41,652 bases of DNA from Firmicutes bacterium ADurb.Bin080. Its GTDB lineage: Bacteria > Bacillota > Clostridia > Christensenellales > DTU072. The position numbers and the translations under genes are program-made. Shown here piece by piece: positions 27,101-32,797 of this stretch. The notes beneath the pieces are model-generated. The model was not told the origin of the DNA. It worked only from the letters and a program-made list of their open reading frames with translations, and made no database searches. The stretch spans positions 1 through 41,652 of the forward strand of contig MWEH01000169.1 in the NCBI GenBank assembly GCA_002070965.1. The letters are read 5' to 3'. Every line of letters begins with the position of its first letter. The first letter of the stretch is position 1.

Positions 27101-28003
27101 AATACATATTCAATTCAGTACTACAATGTCGGAACATCTAGTAATTCTAATCCGGCATCTTACACAGTTGAATCAGAAAAAATAGACCTCGTTGCTATTT
27201 CAAAGATAGGCTATACTTTTGACGGATGGTATGATAATGATACATTTACTGGTTCTGCAGTCCTCTCTATTGAGGCCTCTAGCACGGGCAACAAAATGCT
27301 TTATGCAAAATTCAATGCAATTGAATATACCATCATCTACTTAAGTAATGGAGGAACTAATATTAACTCAGAACTATATACTATTGAAGATGCTTTAACC
27401 CTTTCAATCCCGCCAATTAGACCTGGCTACTCCTTCGAAGGATGGGTATCCGGAGCCACTACCGAAGGAAATTGGGAAAGCGAACATACTTTCAATGGGG
27501 CTGAAGCTCTAAACGCAGGGAAATACGGGAACATAACCCTTGAGGCACAATGGGAGAAAATAATTATTACTTTAAACGACTCTACTGTATCCGGGGACAA
27601 TGTTACCTTTAATCCTGATGGAACAGTATCCCTACCAAATCCAGAGAAAGATGGCTTTACCTTTGACGGGTGGTATCTTGATGCCGAATGCACTCAGTTC
27701 TTCAATCCAGAGACAGACACAATTACCTCTGGGATGACACTATATCCAAAATGGAATATAGTTGCTGCTGGAGGAACAACCCCTGGTCTTTCAGGAGGGG
27801 CAATCGCTGGAATAGTAGTAGGTTCAGTTGGCTTTGTAGCAATAGTATTAACCCTCCTCTACTTCTTTGTTCTTAAGAAAAAAGGATTCGATATAAAGAA
27901 TCTTCTTCAAAAGAAACCAAAAAGAATAGATAACCTAACTCCACAAAAACCTGAAGAACCTAAAACCACTGAATCCGATGGGGATAATACTCCCAAGGAA
28001 TAA
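15116..28003 (+). CDS. Giant 4295-residue surface protein with GLUG, InlB-type and chitobiase-like modules
   Basis: An N-terminal signal peptide (about residues 1-35, ending ENAYA) precedes four or more GLUG-type beta-helical modules (roughly 60-230, 405-720, 990-1290, 1545-1800, 1875-2110; GGISG, GGIVG and NCxNxG turns). A pair of InlB-like repeats lies near 830-985. A chitobiase C-terminal-like segment (YYTLDGSEPT) lies near 1386-1445. Next come 14 divergent InlB B-repeats (about 2256-3434, each ending in a MPxS...VxVxF pattern) and 10 InlB-type repeats (3435-4216, GWK...LTAQW). A membrane helix at 4228-4253 and a Lys-rich tail anchor it. There is no LPXTG sortase signal. Such proteins usually act as adhesins or polysaccharide binders. 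AAGGGG precedes ATG and a strong terminator follows. It is a single uninterrupted frame of 12.9 kb. Confidence 0.9.
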   Translation: MKKHLAIILSCSLIILLVGALFSFNYSKDVENAYAVELYVPTDTMENIYTEYYNYGYYDGANPIPGYYPISDLDDLNYFNNLVQTPADLKDCVFYLTSDLDLTGITHTPIGDGNYFEGVFDGCGYSIRNFSITETTRSIYGLFHGISEDGIIKNLNIDNANLTQKINGGKMGAIAGFNDGLIEKCSVTNSTVASLRSGSIGAIVGDNEYGRINYSYAVSVNIDGLYASGISRYGYIDNCFTFDIQEAGTYSSTYFYYVGGSDYITNSYYYSDCTTPENFYDITESTVNDFSSGRICMFLNNSFYSSGSNVFGQEIGVDEYPVFLTPGNYSTKLTIPVHFETNGEIFATEVANENGFLQSLPTPYNKQKGTCTYYLDETPFTLSNVITDEITVNVSGGIAKTISTYFFEDASGTGSIEDPFLISTKEDLALFRLACDAQETISSGESYGVIGNKAHVVLSNDIVLNPMESNGLGNVFVVEYEEDTYFFEPGSGFWYISTDLENKLIDPSLLSTLSGLVYPWNSFDDFYGSFDGNGFEIEGIYINDTGRYYSGFFSFLHGSVFDLSVSGYIKASSYAGGISGILRENGSIVNCINRATVQTTSDASGGIVGQLEEGTIDSCINYAGISSASAAGGISGRMYNYNNSTSTIINCINYGNVTSVGSYTGGIIGRADGRFSEIFNNINYGSIAASASSAGGILGYSSNYVSLEISNNMNFNTVNSPQYEGGIIGSYSSGTSFSHYNYWLTGCCDNEDGYGYKNVNTVWENNSNFSEIDGTLTVSSLIDVNGDGVDSTSLLSLANEFATMYPGCKSWEQTPNVTLIYSTTPYYTITYNPNYDSLYRDTIVYSPYQSTIFDPGFVRDGYRFLGWSTEQSETEADETYAPGELCFLEENITLYAIWENDYEVKYINSLGGIYQEYNQYISTNETEFNVLGLDDIEFWPLFEIYYFLGWNTDPEATDADPIYSDGYVTAPISGDLILHAIWGFNPSETLQGSGTESDPFLISSLYDLETLAIWTNDGYFLQGAHFKQTADIIMNNFILVGDVLYAVYEDGETIYYFDYYDFSFYSPSDLLTPVSLEPSVQEALLSLTYFWTPIGQEEFGNFQGNYDGNGYSIEGLIPDGEYSYSGLFGYTEYATISNLQIKYGIISIQEIGGAIAAHTQSTKIINCSVEDVHFYEASSGDLYGGGLVGILEDESSIINSYVVGTIVFEDSGGDNYFGGLVYSIAYDSSIINCYAHFTPIGPDSYSIHYAGIAIELDYYGEYDSTPMISNCYYFIGDPTSPFYFPSSFYDDPFYFEYNRIKDVFFFEIHFEEEFFPENPPESGFWVIELVGKSDIIFTDLAEALNSFSYSYEEASNWSLYNAPDKTPSLEYFLTLTFKDSTNNEATGLLISSSETISIEKRFETGDVYYTLDGSEPTMETGTQYTEPFIVQNGDILKAVEYYNGSYLVVSTIVFARALSLEYDTSSAISGSMPSDSKYYSVGDIINLDRGYDLVGPSETPVFSGWALSESSTEGTYSLVITAPAEGFVVTLYPVWKSILDSPSVWDGVTFDVDWYFNNPNAKVFNISTAAEFAGIPYLVDLIQITDFKNQTINLLADIDLGNHEWPSIGWNGTFSGNMNGNFHTIYNLCISPNNPWYDYVDYTGLFDNVYNGSVKNLGLSGGYVYGENCAASLVNYLDYSSISNCWVEGVEVEATEYGSIVGGIVASAYYSKITNCYSLANLRVGISGSAGGIVGDTYTNDESLFSNCYFAGSIEYEFIANAGSIFGRFQTENTSIVPVASSFYYPVNTFPLIGYSTLLPGSILSTSSFFYQNNELTLSNEVDPNMDSNPATSLLIALNEGAEVSFFPWENSLWYEDSFGMIRLNPIAFAEVTPNLWTDEDIVDLDWYYNNIGNNSFYISTPAELGGLAYIVNTLGEYFSGKTVYLLNDLDMSGAIWVPIGNNYNFSIYFSGLFDGMGHVLSNLNTPSSLFEYSSGFFGSVYHGTIQNLGIVDSSSFANATAGGIVGILEGNIYNCFYTGTVFGRTYSGGLVGEFQGSSEGGGIQNCWTTAEVSGLPGCIIGALVGRSSGWDDQTSYCYWVDNDYILPIGMEQDGGSYSDCQPLAYNDGQYNMLSYPVDYDEDFVESTTLVQALNEVVRMFGITEYAKHGLTLTGAPTFDGYYQSYDVIADFTHIWIGYGVAGRNVALEGYDYVIGIAASAGYTLNGALPSVYVGGVLLDSSGYSWDTSESILTIYAQYITDNITITYEALPALLSISKVATTNGSFEVNANALYRSTVEITVTPDAGYEVSTITCQELWRAPFTPTYNIITGKYEFVMPGTATTITVTFSAVEYTITLFDEDGDALHGVYETDLSVATINDTVEIITSPNSGYEVDSVTYTINSIERNVSFDEGYWITDITGDVIVKVTFKVKLYTVSKYTTDPVGGDFSISSSQAPAGANVYVSLSVDPGWTISNPAEDIYYSYGEKDYSLNQDTNYYYRKFTMPASDVTVNVIFSEVLYTITKNPTSNGSYIVVNGDDQEISTANYSEMVYVVPTPNTGYEVESVEYSTDIDSVNIQYDLGYSFSMPENNTSISVTFKKVVYDITANATTNGSYTLSKTSGYYGDTITVTPIPATGYGIDSVSYDDGASHDITPVSDVYSFDMPASDISISVSFYPLDYVITTNEPINGSYTVTDSNSDPVTSMSYGGEVNINPTPDYGYQVDKVYYYADSVGFVYIPNISGYTFDMPAFDIDVYVTFISTSANIHVNTPIGGWVKVTNDYSGVNIIDTAPPAATVYLTYYLNPGYSLDEVFSFTILNETPAEEDYTLASGSTYYFTMPLTGGVTISLNTVLGSKSISYYDTDGYATHGSYSALSETVNVGSLVEITATPADGYYISSISYNDGTDTVYLPSLEFVMPNSDVTLRVEFAPITYYVTKNSSNGTFVVNTTSTTVGATITIPQFDPNTGYELYSVSYNDGVDDYDVSPVLGVYSFNMPASDVTVTVVFTKINYALSKDETENGSFLITSDGIEEISLANYMDEVIIIVNPTTGYEIDYMYYEYLRGESTVTIYIAYNSGYKFTMPSHDTTVHVSFKKSNYLITKTPTEGGTIIVDDADLVSEYDAVITLTVTPLSGFKIDHVYYTNKATSIQTELYYVTTPGNYIFTMPDANVSVEATFSRVQYGITATTVGLGNYEMWDGNGLIESGLATFGYNTYVVLEDSFAPAAGYKFLSVEIIKDSDLSVISYTYTHDTELGLGKYQFLMPNSAITVTVTFVEENYLVSFEALSNGNAKIYRDGQAEVTYLDDVKYNEQIAIKVYPNIGYEIASVTAFYDSAPNLLSDPESDGVYLLSMPAENVVLSVTFSAIDYTVTSEISGTGTLLLNGSVSLSDANVGDKITLTITPGDYYELSEISYTYGATTKTITPVEGVYSFNMPASDVEIAISFTKIIYTITYQSLEVTPPEAVTYDCETDLVLAAGISRPGYIFSGWKITTASGSWMINTIYGASDNLPTTMNGNVTLTAQWDAVLYELQINGQTITYSRDESITIPSAITAPFGYAFAGWEVFGLPTGNWVSGEIALADSVYPIGEKYGDASLRPKNTALSYVMTFDVQGGIYIEDLTYYSSVVQKLHGEASKTGYTFTGWKVTANDGNWVIGELYPANYQFEAVGIYGNVTLQAQWSIITYTINIYEDNDSANVLLDTLQYTIETGFTLSTGTPRNGYFLAHYEVTWSQANWASVYGEYEPGFFEAGNYGNANVKERWEKTLYTISFDTDGGSTIDPTNYYIGVIISIVANPEKEGFTLTGWKVTTPGGSWNLNYVYPTVISYPNNHEIYGDVTLTAVWEISEYSIDYSGAANTGVFLHNQTVSFATKASSPGHTFLYWEVISSDPESNWVIGERYNSGDSTSGKYGDVVLTEVWETPTISITYVTGNSASVLVPGTPSVVYGQSISALPLVSHTLRPGYSYNLIGWFDAEVDGNLITGETLINESNLAILSDARTTISLYSRFTESLNTYSIQYYNVGTSSNSNPASYTVESEKIDLVAISKIGYTFDGWYDNDTFTGSAVLSIEASSTGNKMLYAKFNAIEYTIIYLSNGGTNINSELYTIEDALTLSIPPIRPGYSFEGWVSGATTEGNWESEHTFNGAEALNAGKYGNITLEAQWEKIIITLNDSTVSGDNVTFNPDGTVSLPNPEKDGFTFDGWYLDAECTQFFNPETDTITSGMTLYPKWNIVAAGGTTPGLSGGAIAGIVVGSVGFVAIVLTLLYFFVLKKKGFDIKNLLQKKPKRIDNLTPQKPEEPKTTESDGDNTPKE
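21880..25417 (+). repeat. 14 divergent InlB B-repeats encoded in tandem
   Basis: About 84-residue units run from ISKVATTNGSF to VSFTKIIY-type borders. Each has an N-terminal ITKxxTxNGSY strand, a GYEVxSVSY strand, and a closing SFxMPASDVTVxVxF strand. Units are clearly homologous but well diverged at DNA level, so recent copy-number change is not evident. Confidence 0.8.
25418..27765 (+). repeat. 10 InlB-type (Flg_new-like) repeats encoded in tandem
   Basis: About 78-residue units have the pattern Y-T-I-x-F/Y ... GY-x-F-x-GW ... YG-N-V-T-L-x-AQW. Several contain an extra (G/N)xW(V/M)I insertion before the YG strand (for example GSWMIN, GNWVIG, SNWVIG), a variant not in classical Listeria repeats. 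Confidence 0.8.
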
Positions 28004-28021
28004 GTAACTATTTAAAAATTA

Positions 28022-28047
28022 GGACGGGTCACCCCGTCCTTTTTTTT
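28022..28047 (+). terminator. Rho-independent terminator of the giant gene
   Basis: GGACGGG / CCCGTCC with a 4-base loop (28022-28039) is followed by eight T (28040-28047), 19 bases past the stop codon. Confidence 0.92.
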
Positions 28048-28123
28048 AACCACCTCTTCATATATTATTAAGAAAGCCTGATCATTCAAATGAAGAAAAC
28101 GCATAAGGAATCCTAAATAGAAA

Positions 28124-28149
28124 AGGCGAGTAGTCAAAGCTACTCGCCT
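28124..28149 (-). terminator. Rho-independent terminator of hsp20
   Basis: A perfect 10-bp stem, aggcgagtag / ctactcgcct, with a 6-base loop is followed on the minus strand by TTTTCTATTT. It lies 31 bases past the hsp20 stop codon. Confidence 0.85.
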
Positions 28150-28180
28150 AATCTATCTAAGGAGGAGGATAGAAAGGGGA

Positions 28181-28603
28181 TTATTCGATCATAATTCTAC
28201 TTGATGTTTCAAGCTTTTCTTTTTCCTTAGGCACCGCTACAGTCAGAACGCCGTTGTCATATTTAGCTTTTATACTTTCAATCTTCACGTCGCCAACGTA
28301 GTAGGTTCTGTTACAGGTAAATGAACGTTCCTTACGAAGATATCTACCTTCTTTTTCTTTGTTTTCTTCTTTTTCCTGCTTATTGGCCGATACAGTAAGA
28401 TAACCATTTTTGAGATCAAGGGCTATATCTTCTTTTGTAAAGCCAGGAATTTCGACAGCAAGTTCATACCTGTCCTCAAACTCTTGAATGTCTGTTTTCA
28501 TCCCAGTGCATGAAAACTTGTCATAAACTGCCGGTTGAAAGAAGTTATCAAAAACTTCATCAAACAAACTACCTAAATCTCTTCTTACTAAATAATTTTT
28601 CAT
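28181..28603 (-). CDS. Hsp20/alpha-crystallin small heat-shock protein
   Basis: This is a 140-residue ATP-independent chaperone that holds unfolding proteins. The alpha-crystallin domain spans about residues 35-130, with VEIPGFTKEDI, LTVSA and the closing GVLTVAVPK motif (G-x-L signature). I use the ATG at 28601-28603 behind AAGGAG. The in-frame upstream ATG at 28669 would overlap the CIRCE operator and lies in the untranslated leader. The gene stands alone with its own sigmaA promoter, a CIRCE operator directly downstream of the promoter and a terminator, so it should be repressed by HrcA and induced by heat or protein damage. Confidence 0.93.
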   Translation of the reverse strand: MKNYLVRRDLGSLFDEVFDNFFQPAVYDKFSCTGMKTDIQEFEDRYELAVEIPGFTKEDIALDLKNGYLTVSANKQEKEENKEKEGRYLRKERSFTCNRTYYVGDVKIESIKAKYDNGVLTVAVPKEKEKLETSSRIMIE

Positions 28604-28662
28604 AAATACATCACGCTCCTTTTTAAAATGTATTCTTATTCGCCAATTGGCTGTTGAGTTTG

Positions 28663-28689
28663 CTAGCACTCTCTTCCATTGACTGCTAA
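28663..28689 (-). promoter_or_regulatory. CIRCE operator (HrcA binding site)
   Basis: ctAGCACTC-N9-GAcTGCTAA matches the CIRCE consensus TTAGCACTC-N9-GAGTGCTAA with exact 9-9-9 geometry and three mismatches (two in the left arm, one in the right). It begins one base downstream of the -10 box of the hsp20 promoter, covering the expected transcription start. Confidence 0.92.
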
Positions 28690-28690
28690 T

Positions 28691-28718
28691 ATTATAGTAT
28701 AAAAATCATTCTCGTCAA
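28691..28718 (-). promoter_or_regulatory. SigmaA promoter of hsp20
   Basis: On the minus strand TTGACG (28713-28718) and TATAAT (28691-28696) have a 16-base spacer and are followed at once by the CIRCE element. The remaining stretch to 28956 is AT-rich, and I recognise no gene or clear terminator in it. Confidence 0.85.
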
Positions 28719-28956
28719 CACTTTTTAACAGTAAATTTTACGTAAAATATCTATTCGCAAAATCCTTAATTTTCAAGCAAAAAAATATAATAAAGTAACT
28801 AGTGCCGGGCTATTTTCTTTAACACTTATATGGTTATAAATGTTATTAACGGCTAAGTTGTTTGTTTGATATAAAAAAATTTAAAAAAAATACTCCACCA
28901 AAATTTTATAAAATGCGTGAAAATATGGTTATTATCCGGTTCAATAGATTGATTAG

Positions 28957-31900
28957 CTATTGTGAAATCTTCTTTTTAGAGATTTTCTTTACTGGTTTCA
29001 AAATAATCCATTCAGCAAGAAGAATTAAGGCCAGGGATAAGAAACTTATTACATATACCCAGGGTGAGATGCTGGCATATTCAACAAATTCTCCCTCTAC
29101 TATTAATGCGAAGTCCCCAGTGGAACTCATCGGAAATACTATATTGCCATTCAATACCTCTGTATAATACGAAACCAATTCTCCATCTTCGTATACAACA
29201 ATCTTAACCCCCCTACCTTCTTCTAAGTCATCCATCCCAAGGGTTACAAGGTAATTACCAAGATCTCCAACAATTATTGTATCGCCACTCTGCAAGGAGG
29301 TATTATATATCGAATACAACTCCTCTCCCTGAGATATTTCCGAAGAAAAATCTATAATACTTGAATTTACCTTCCTGCCAATTATTCTTGTCCCCTGGTT
29401 AAAACCGCCCTCTAGGAAAGCCGAAATATTCACTCTAGCTTGATCATTTGGGTCGGGATATACGTTAAGAGGTCTTGGGGCAAATACAGCACTAATTATT
29501 ACACTTTCCGTTACTCTTATAGCATCGTTATCCCATCCTATGAATTCATAAGCATTTTCCCCGTCTGTCTCTTTTGAAACAGCTGGAGGGTACTCAATAA
29601 TTTCATTAAACCTATAGTTCAACCTTCGGGATACAACGATATCATCCTTCCTAAATTCCACAGAGTACATCCGAAATTCCCTTTCATATACTGGAGAATA
29701 GACTATATCCGAAGTCACCTGGGTAATTTGCGGGTCCCAACCAATAAAAGTGTACTCGTATTCCTGATCGGGCATCTTAGCCAAATCAGGGCCGTTTACC
29801 TCAGCGCCATAAGGTAAATTGAGTGAGCAAAGAATTACTTCTTCCTCCGAAAAAACAATAGAGTATAATCTTTCACTCCTATTAAAAATTGCGGAATACA
29901 CTTTGTTTCCATCAACCGGAATTACCTCTTCATTCCATCCCGAAAAGGTATACTCATATTGAAGATCACTTTCTTTGGTGGGCTCGGGGGGTAGTATTTC
30001 CTCTCCGAAATGATACACATCCGAACTTAAAATAATCCCATCGCTAATAAAAGTGATTATATAATCCTTGTAGATTGAGTTAAATCTGGCATTGAAATCA
30101 ATATCCGATTCCACGGTTGACAATGCCTTGTCCCATCCGGAAAACTCATAAGTAAACGTATTGTCTGAGGATTTTGTTGGGTTTTCAGGGGGAAGAATCG
30201 TATCACCATAATGGGCATTTGTCTTCTCTTGAATAACCGTTCCTTCGCTTAAAAATCTTACCGTGTATTCCACAAAAAATGCAGAAAAAATAGCTATGTA
30301 TTGTTTGCTCTCATAAACATTGGTTAATTCACTGTCCCAGCCTGAAAAAGTATAGTAGTAAATTTCCTCTGCTTGTTTTTCCGGGTCACTCGGAACAATC
30401 AGCTCCTGTCCATATTCATAATCGTTTTTTTCAGAGATCGTCTCCCCTTCATTCAAAAAAACTACTGAATAGTATCTAGTACTCTCCTGATATAAAGCAT
30501 AAAATGTAACATCTGAACTTATCGGGAGGAGTTCTTTATCCCATCCGATAAATGAAAAGGTTTTTGTTTCAGTAGGCGCTTTTTCGGGGTTAATTGGAGG
30601 AGCCGGGATGTCGCCGTAATGAAAATCATATCTTTCACTTAAAACATCATTGTCAGATACAAATTTAACTACATACTCGTTTGGAGTAATATCCTCTACG
30701 GTTATATTAATATTCTCTGTAATCGAGGATACTGTGTATACTCCCGAAGATCTGAACAACACTACACCGTTTGCTTTTACGGTAATAATACTGTTTGTGT
30801 ACCCGGGAAGTAGGGTAACTACAAATGAAAATGCTTCGTTTTCCATGACAGGAGAAGAACTTCCTCCATAGGGAGAAAAGGTGCATCCTTGAACAGAAGG
30901 AAAATTTACTGAATACTTGGCAAGAAATTCAGGTAAATCATCCCCTTCTTTCCATGATATATAATCTCCCCCTTCTGCCTCTGCCCAATCATGAAGTGCA
31001 GAAGATAATAGGGTAGTATCATCAGCGGTAACAACCTGAGAGTAAATAATGTACTGTTCGAAAGCATTAACCCTATATGCCCCTCCCTCAAAGGAAAAAG
31101 CGTTTCTCTTTGTATTTTGCTCCTCGGAAGTATCTTCCTCAGAAAGGTAGTAGCAGTAAGATATATAATCTGCGCTCTCATTTCCAATGGGATCTCCAAG
31201 CAATATCTGTCCTGCATTAAAGCAGTTTCTAACATTAGAGTTAACTGTTCCCGCTATTCCTCCCGAAGTTATATCCCCATCAATCCTCCCAATGTTGTAT
31301 GAATTATCGAGTATTCCTCCTGATTGATGCTCCCCAGCAATTCCTCCTATATAGGAGTTGCCCTGAATATCTCCCTCATTATATGAATTGAGAATAATCC
31401 CTGTAGCTCCGTTTATGCCTGCAATTCCTCCGAGTAAACTATTCCCAAGTACACGCCCCTCATTAAAGCTATCCTTAATGTACCCTTGATTTTCCCCCGA
31501 AATACCTCCGATAATATTATTTTCCCCTTCTATACTTCCATAATTTTCGCCATCTGAGATTACGGTGTTTGTTCCGGTAATTCCTGTAATTCCCCCGAGA
31601 TACCCAAATCCATATATACTCGAAGAATTATATGTACGTAAGATTTCCCCTTCCCCAGACAAAACTCCTGTGATACCACCAATGTATGAGTCCCCAATAA
31701 TATTTACTCCATTATTTCTGGAATCGTAAATTTTTCCCGTACTACCCCCGGCTAAGGCACCTACATTTTCTCCTCCATTTATATACCCTTTATCTAAAAT
31801 AACGTTTTCAATATCCCCTGGTATTGCTGAAAACAAACCTTGAGGAAAGGTTGAACCCGGAGAATTGATATATACCCCGTTTATAGTATTACCTCCGCCC

Positions 31901-32628
31901 TTTAATGTCCCCTCAAATATATCAGTTAGTGTTCCTATTGGAATCCACTCATAATCTCCTAAAAATATATTATTATCTATGAAGATTACATCTCCAATAA
32001 AAGACTCCGGAGTGGTAAGATCAATAAAATTACCAGTGGAGCTTAAAATACCTAAAGCATCATAATTCAATACTCCGGCCCCGTTATTTACTATCGCGGC
32101 TAGTCCGGCAAGATCTGCTCCGGAACTGATGTGAAACTCTGAGGATGAAGGGTTATTAACATACCATCCTATATTCGCACTCCCTATTCCCCAGGTTTCT
32201 ACAGGGGTTTCTTCGGTTAACCCCTCTCCAAAATCATAAAATTCTATAGTCTCAAAAATATTTTGGTTTATTTCCAAGAGTATTTCCTCAACTATTTGAT
32301 TGCTCTCAGAAAAGATATATAGATAATATGAGCCGTCTAAAACCTCTGTCAGAAATTCTCCATCGACATAGCCCAGTTGATATTCAAAATCATCAATTTG
32401 ATTTTCTTCACTGTCTAAATATGCGTCAAAATTCTCATTTGGAAAACCGTTAACCGTTATTGTTACTGATACATCATAAAACGATACAGCATTTGCATGA
32501 ATAAAACTTGGCGAAGCCAGAGCAATAACTAATGAGAAAAACACAACGCAAAAAAACATATATATAATATTTGCTCTGCTCGTTTTTCCAGTTGTTCTTT
32601 TGTTGATTATTTCCATATTCCCTATCAT
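28957..32628 (-). CDS. 1223-residue surface protein with GLUG and InlB-like repeats, membrane anchored
   Basis: A signal peptide with hydrophobic residues about 21-40 and cleavage near IHANA (about 47) precedes a beta-sandwich-like domain (about 48-125). A GLUG module (about 140-480) opens with WYVNNP...FHISSGADLAGLAAIVN and continues as GGI(A/S)G turns about every 25 residues. A single divergent repeat (about 580-650) and six InlB-like repeats of about 70 residues (about 655-1080, FSGWD...YxAxF) follow, then a C-terminal domain and a membrane helix before Lys-rich KKISKKKISQ. There is no LPXTG. The start is uncertain: no good ribosome binding site precedes the first ATG, and a second ATG four codons in has AGGGA very close. 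The module architecture matches the giant protein, so the two are probably functional partners or paralogues. Confidence 0.85.
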   Translation of the reverse strand: MIGNMEIINKRTTGKTSRANIIYMFFCVVFFSLVIALASPSFIHANAVSFYDVSVTITVNGFPNENFDAYLDSEENQIDDFEYQLGYVDGEFLTEVLDGSYYLYIFSESNQIVEEILLEINQNIFETIEFYDFGEGLTEETPVETWGIGSANIGWYVNNPSSSEFHISSGADLAGLAAIVNNGAGVLNYDALGILSSTGNFIDLTTPESFIGDVIFIDNNIFLGDYEWIPIGTLTDIFEGTLKGGGNTINGVYINSPGSTFPQGLFSAIPGDIENVILDKGYINGGENVGALAGGSTGKIYDSRNNGVNIIGDSYIGGITGVLSGEGEILRTYNSSSIYGFGYLGGITGITGTNTVISDGENYGSIEGENNIIGGISGENQGYIKDSFNEGRVLGNSLLGGIAGINGATGIILNSYNEGDIQGNSYIGGIAGEHQSGGILDNSYNIGRIDGDITSGGIAGTVNSNVRNCFNAGQILLGDPIGNESADYISYCYYLSEEDTSEEQNTKRNAFSFEGGAYRVNAFEQYIIYSQVVTADDTTLLSSALHDWAEAEGGDYISWKEGDDLPEFLAKYSVNFPSVQGCTFSPYGGSSSPVMENEAFSFVVTLLPGYTNSIITVKANGVVLFRSSGVYTVSSITENINITVEDITPNEYVVKFVSDNDVLSERYDFHYGDIPAPPINPEKAPTETKTFSFIGWDKELLPISSDVTFYALYQESTRYYSVVFLNEGETISEKNDYEYGQELIVPSDPEKQAEEIYYYTFSGWDSELTNVYESKQYIAIFSAFFVEYTVRFLSEGTVIQEKTNAHYGDTILPPENPTKSSDNTFTYEFSGWDKALSTVESDIDFNARFNSIYKDYIITFISDGIILSSDVYHFGEEILPPEPTKESDLQYEYTFSGWNEEVIPVDGNKVYSAIFNRSERLYSIVFSEEEVILCSLNLPYGAEVNGPDLAKMPDQEYEYTFIGWDPQITQVTSDIVYSPVYEREFRMYSVEFRKDDIVVSRRLNYRFNEIIEYPPAVSKETDGENAYEFIGWDNDAIRVTESVIISAVFAPRPLNVYPDPNDQARVNISAFLEGGFNQGTRIIGRKVNSSIIDFSSEISQGEELYSIYNTSLQSGDTIIVGDLGNYLVTLGMDDLEEGRGVKIVVYEDGELVSYYTEVLNGNIVFPMSSTGDFALIVEGEFVEYASISPWVYVISFLSLALILLAEWIILKPVKKISKKKISQ

Positions 32629-32718
32629 TTATGTCTGCAAACCATTATCAGAGTATAACTCACATATTGCAGAATACTTTATTACCATGTAATAAGTTTT
32701 ACATGAAAACCTAAAGGC

Positions 32719-32797
32719 GTAGCCAAATAGGTCCCTTTCTTCGATTAAGTAGTTTATTTAGCCAAATAGGTCCATTTCTTCGATTAAGTAGTTTATT
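32719..32797 (-). repeat. 39-bp tandem duplication of the HD-hydrolase gene's 3' end
   Basis: agccaaataggtcc(c/a)tttcttcgattaagtagtttattt occurs at 32721 and again at 32760, period 39 bases (13 codons). The copy at 32760 encodes the last residues NYLIEEMDLFG. After the TAA stop the frame continues as NYLIEERDLFGY in the second copy. A single change in the stop codon separates the present protein from a version 13 or more residues longer. Confidence 0.88.

Noticed and set aside
16759-27693. Several 60-90 residue frames opposite or out of frame within the giant gene
   Set aside because: They have no ribosome binding sites or recognisable motifs and lie within an intact, well-conserved repeat-coding frame.
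27760-28003. LPXTG or other sortase sorting signal in the giant protein
   Set aside because: The C-terminus has a membrane helix and a Lys-rich tail but no LPXTG-like pentapeptide before it.
28604-28669. N-terminal extension of Hsp20
   Set aside because: The upstream ATG lies in the CIRCE operator region, before the likely ribosome binding site, and adds residues not typical of the family.
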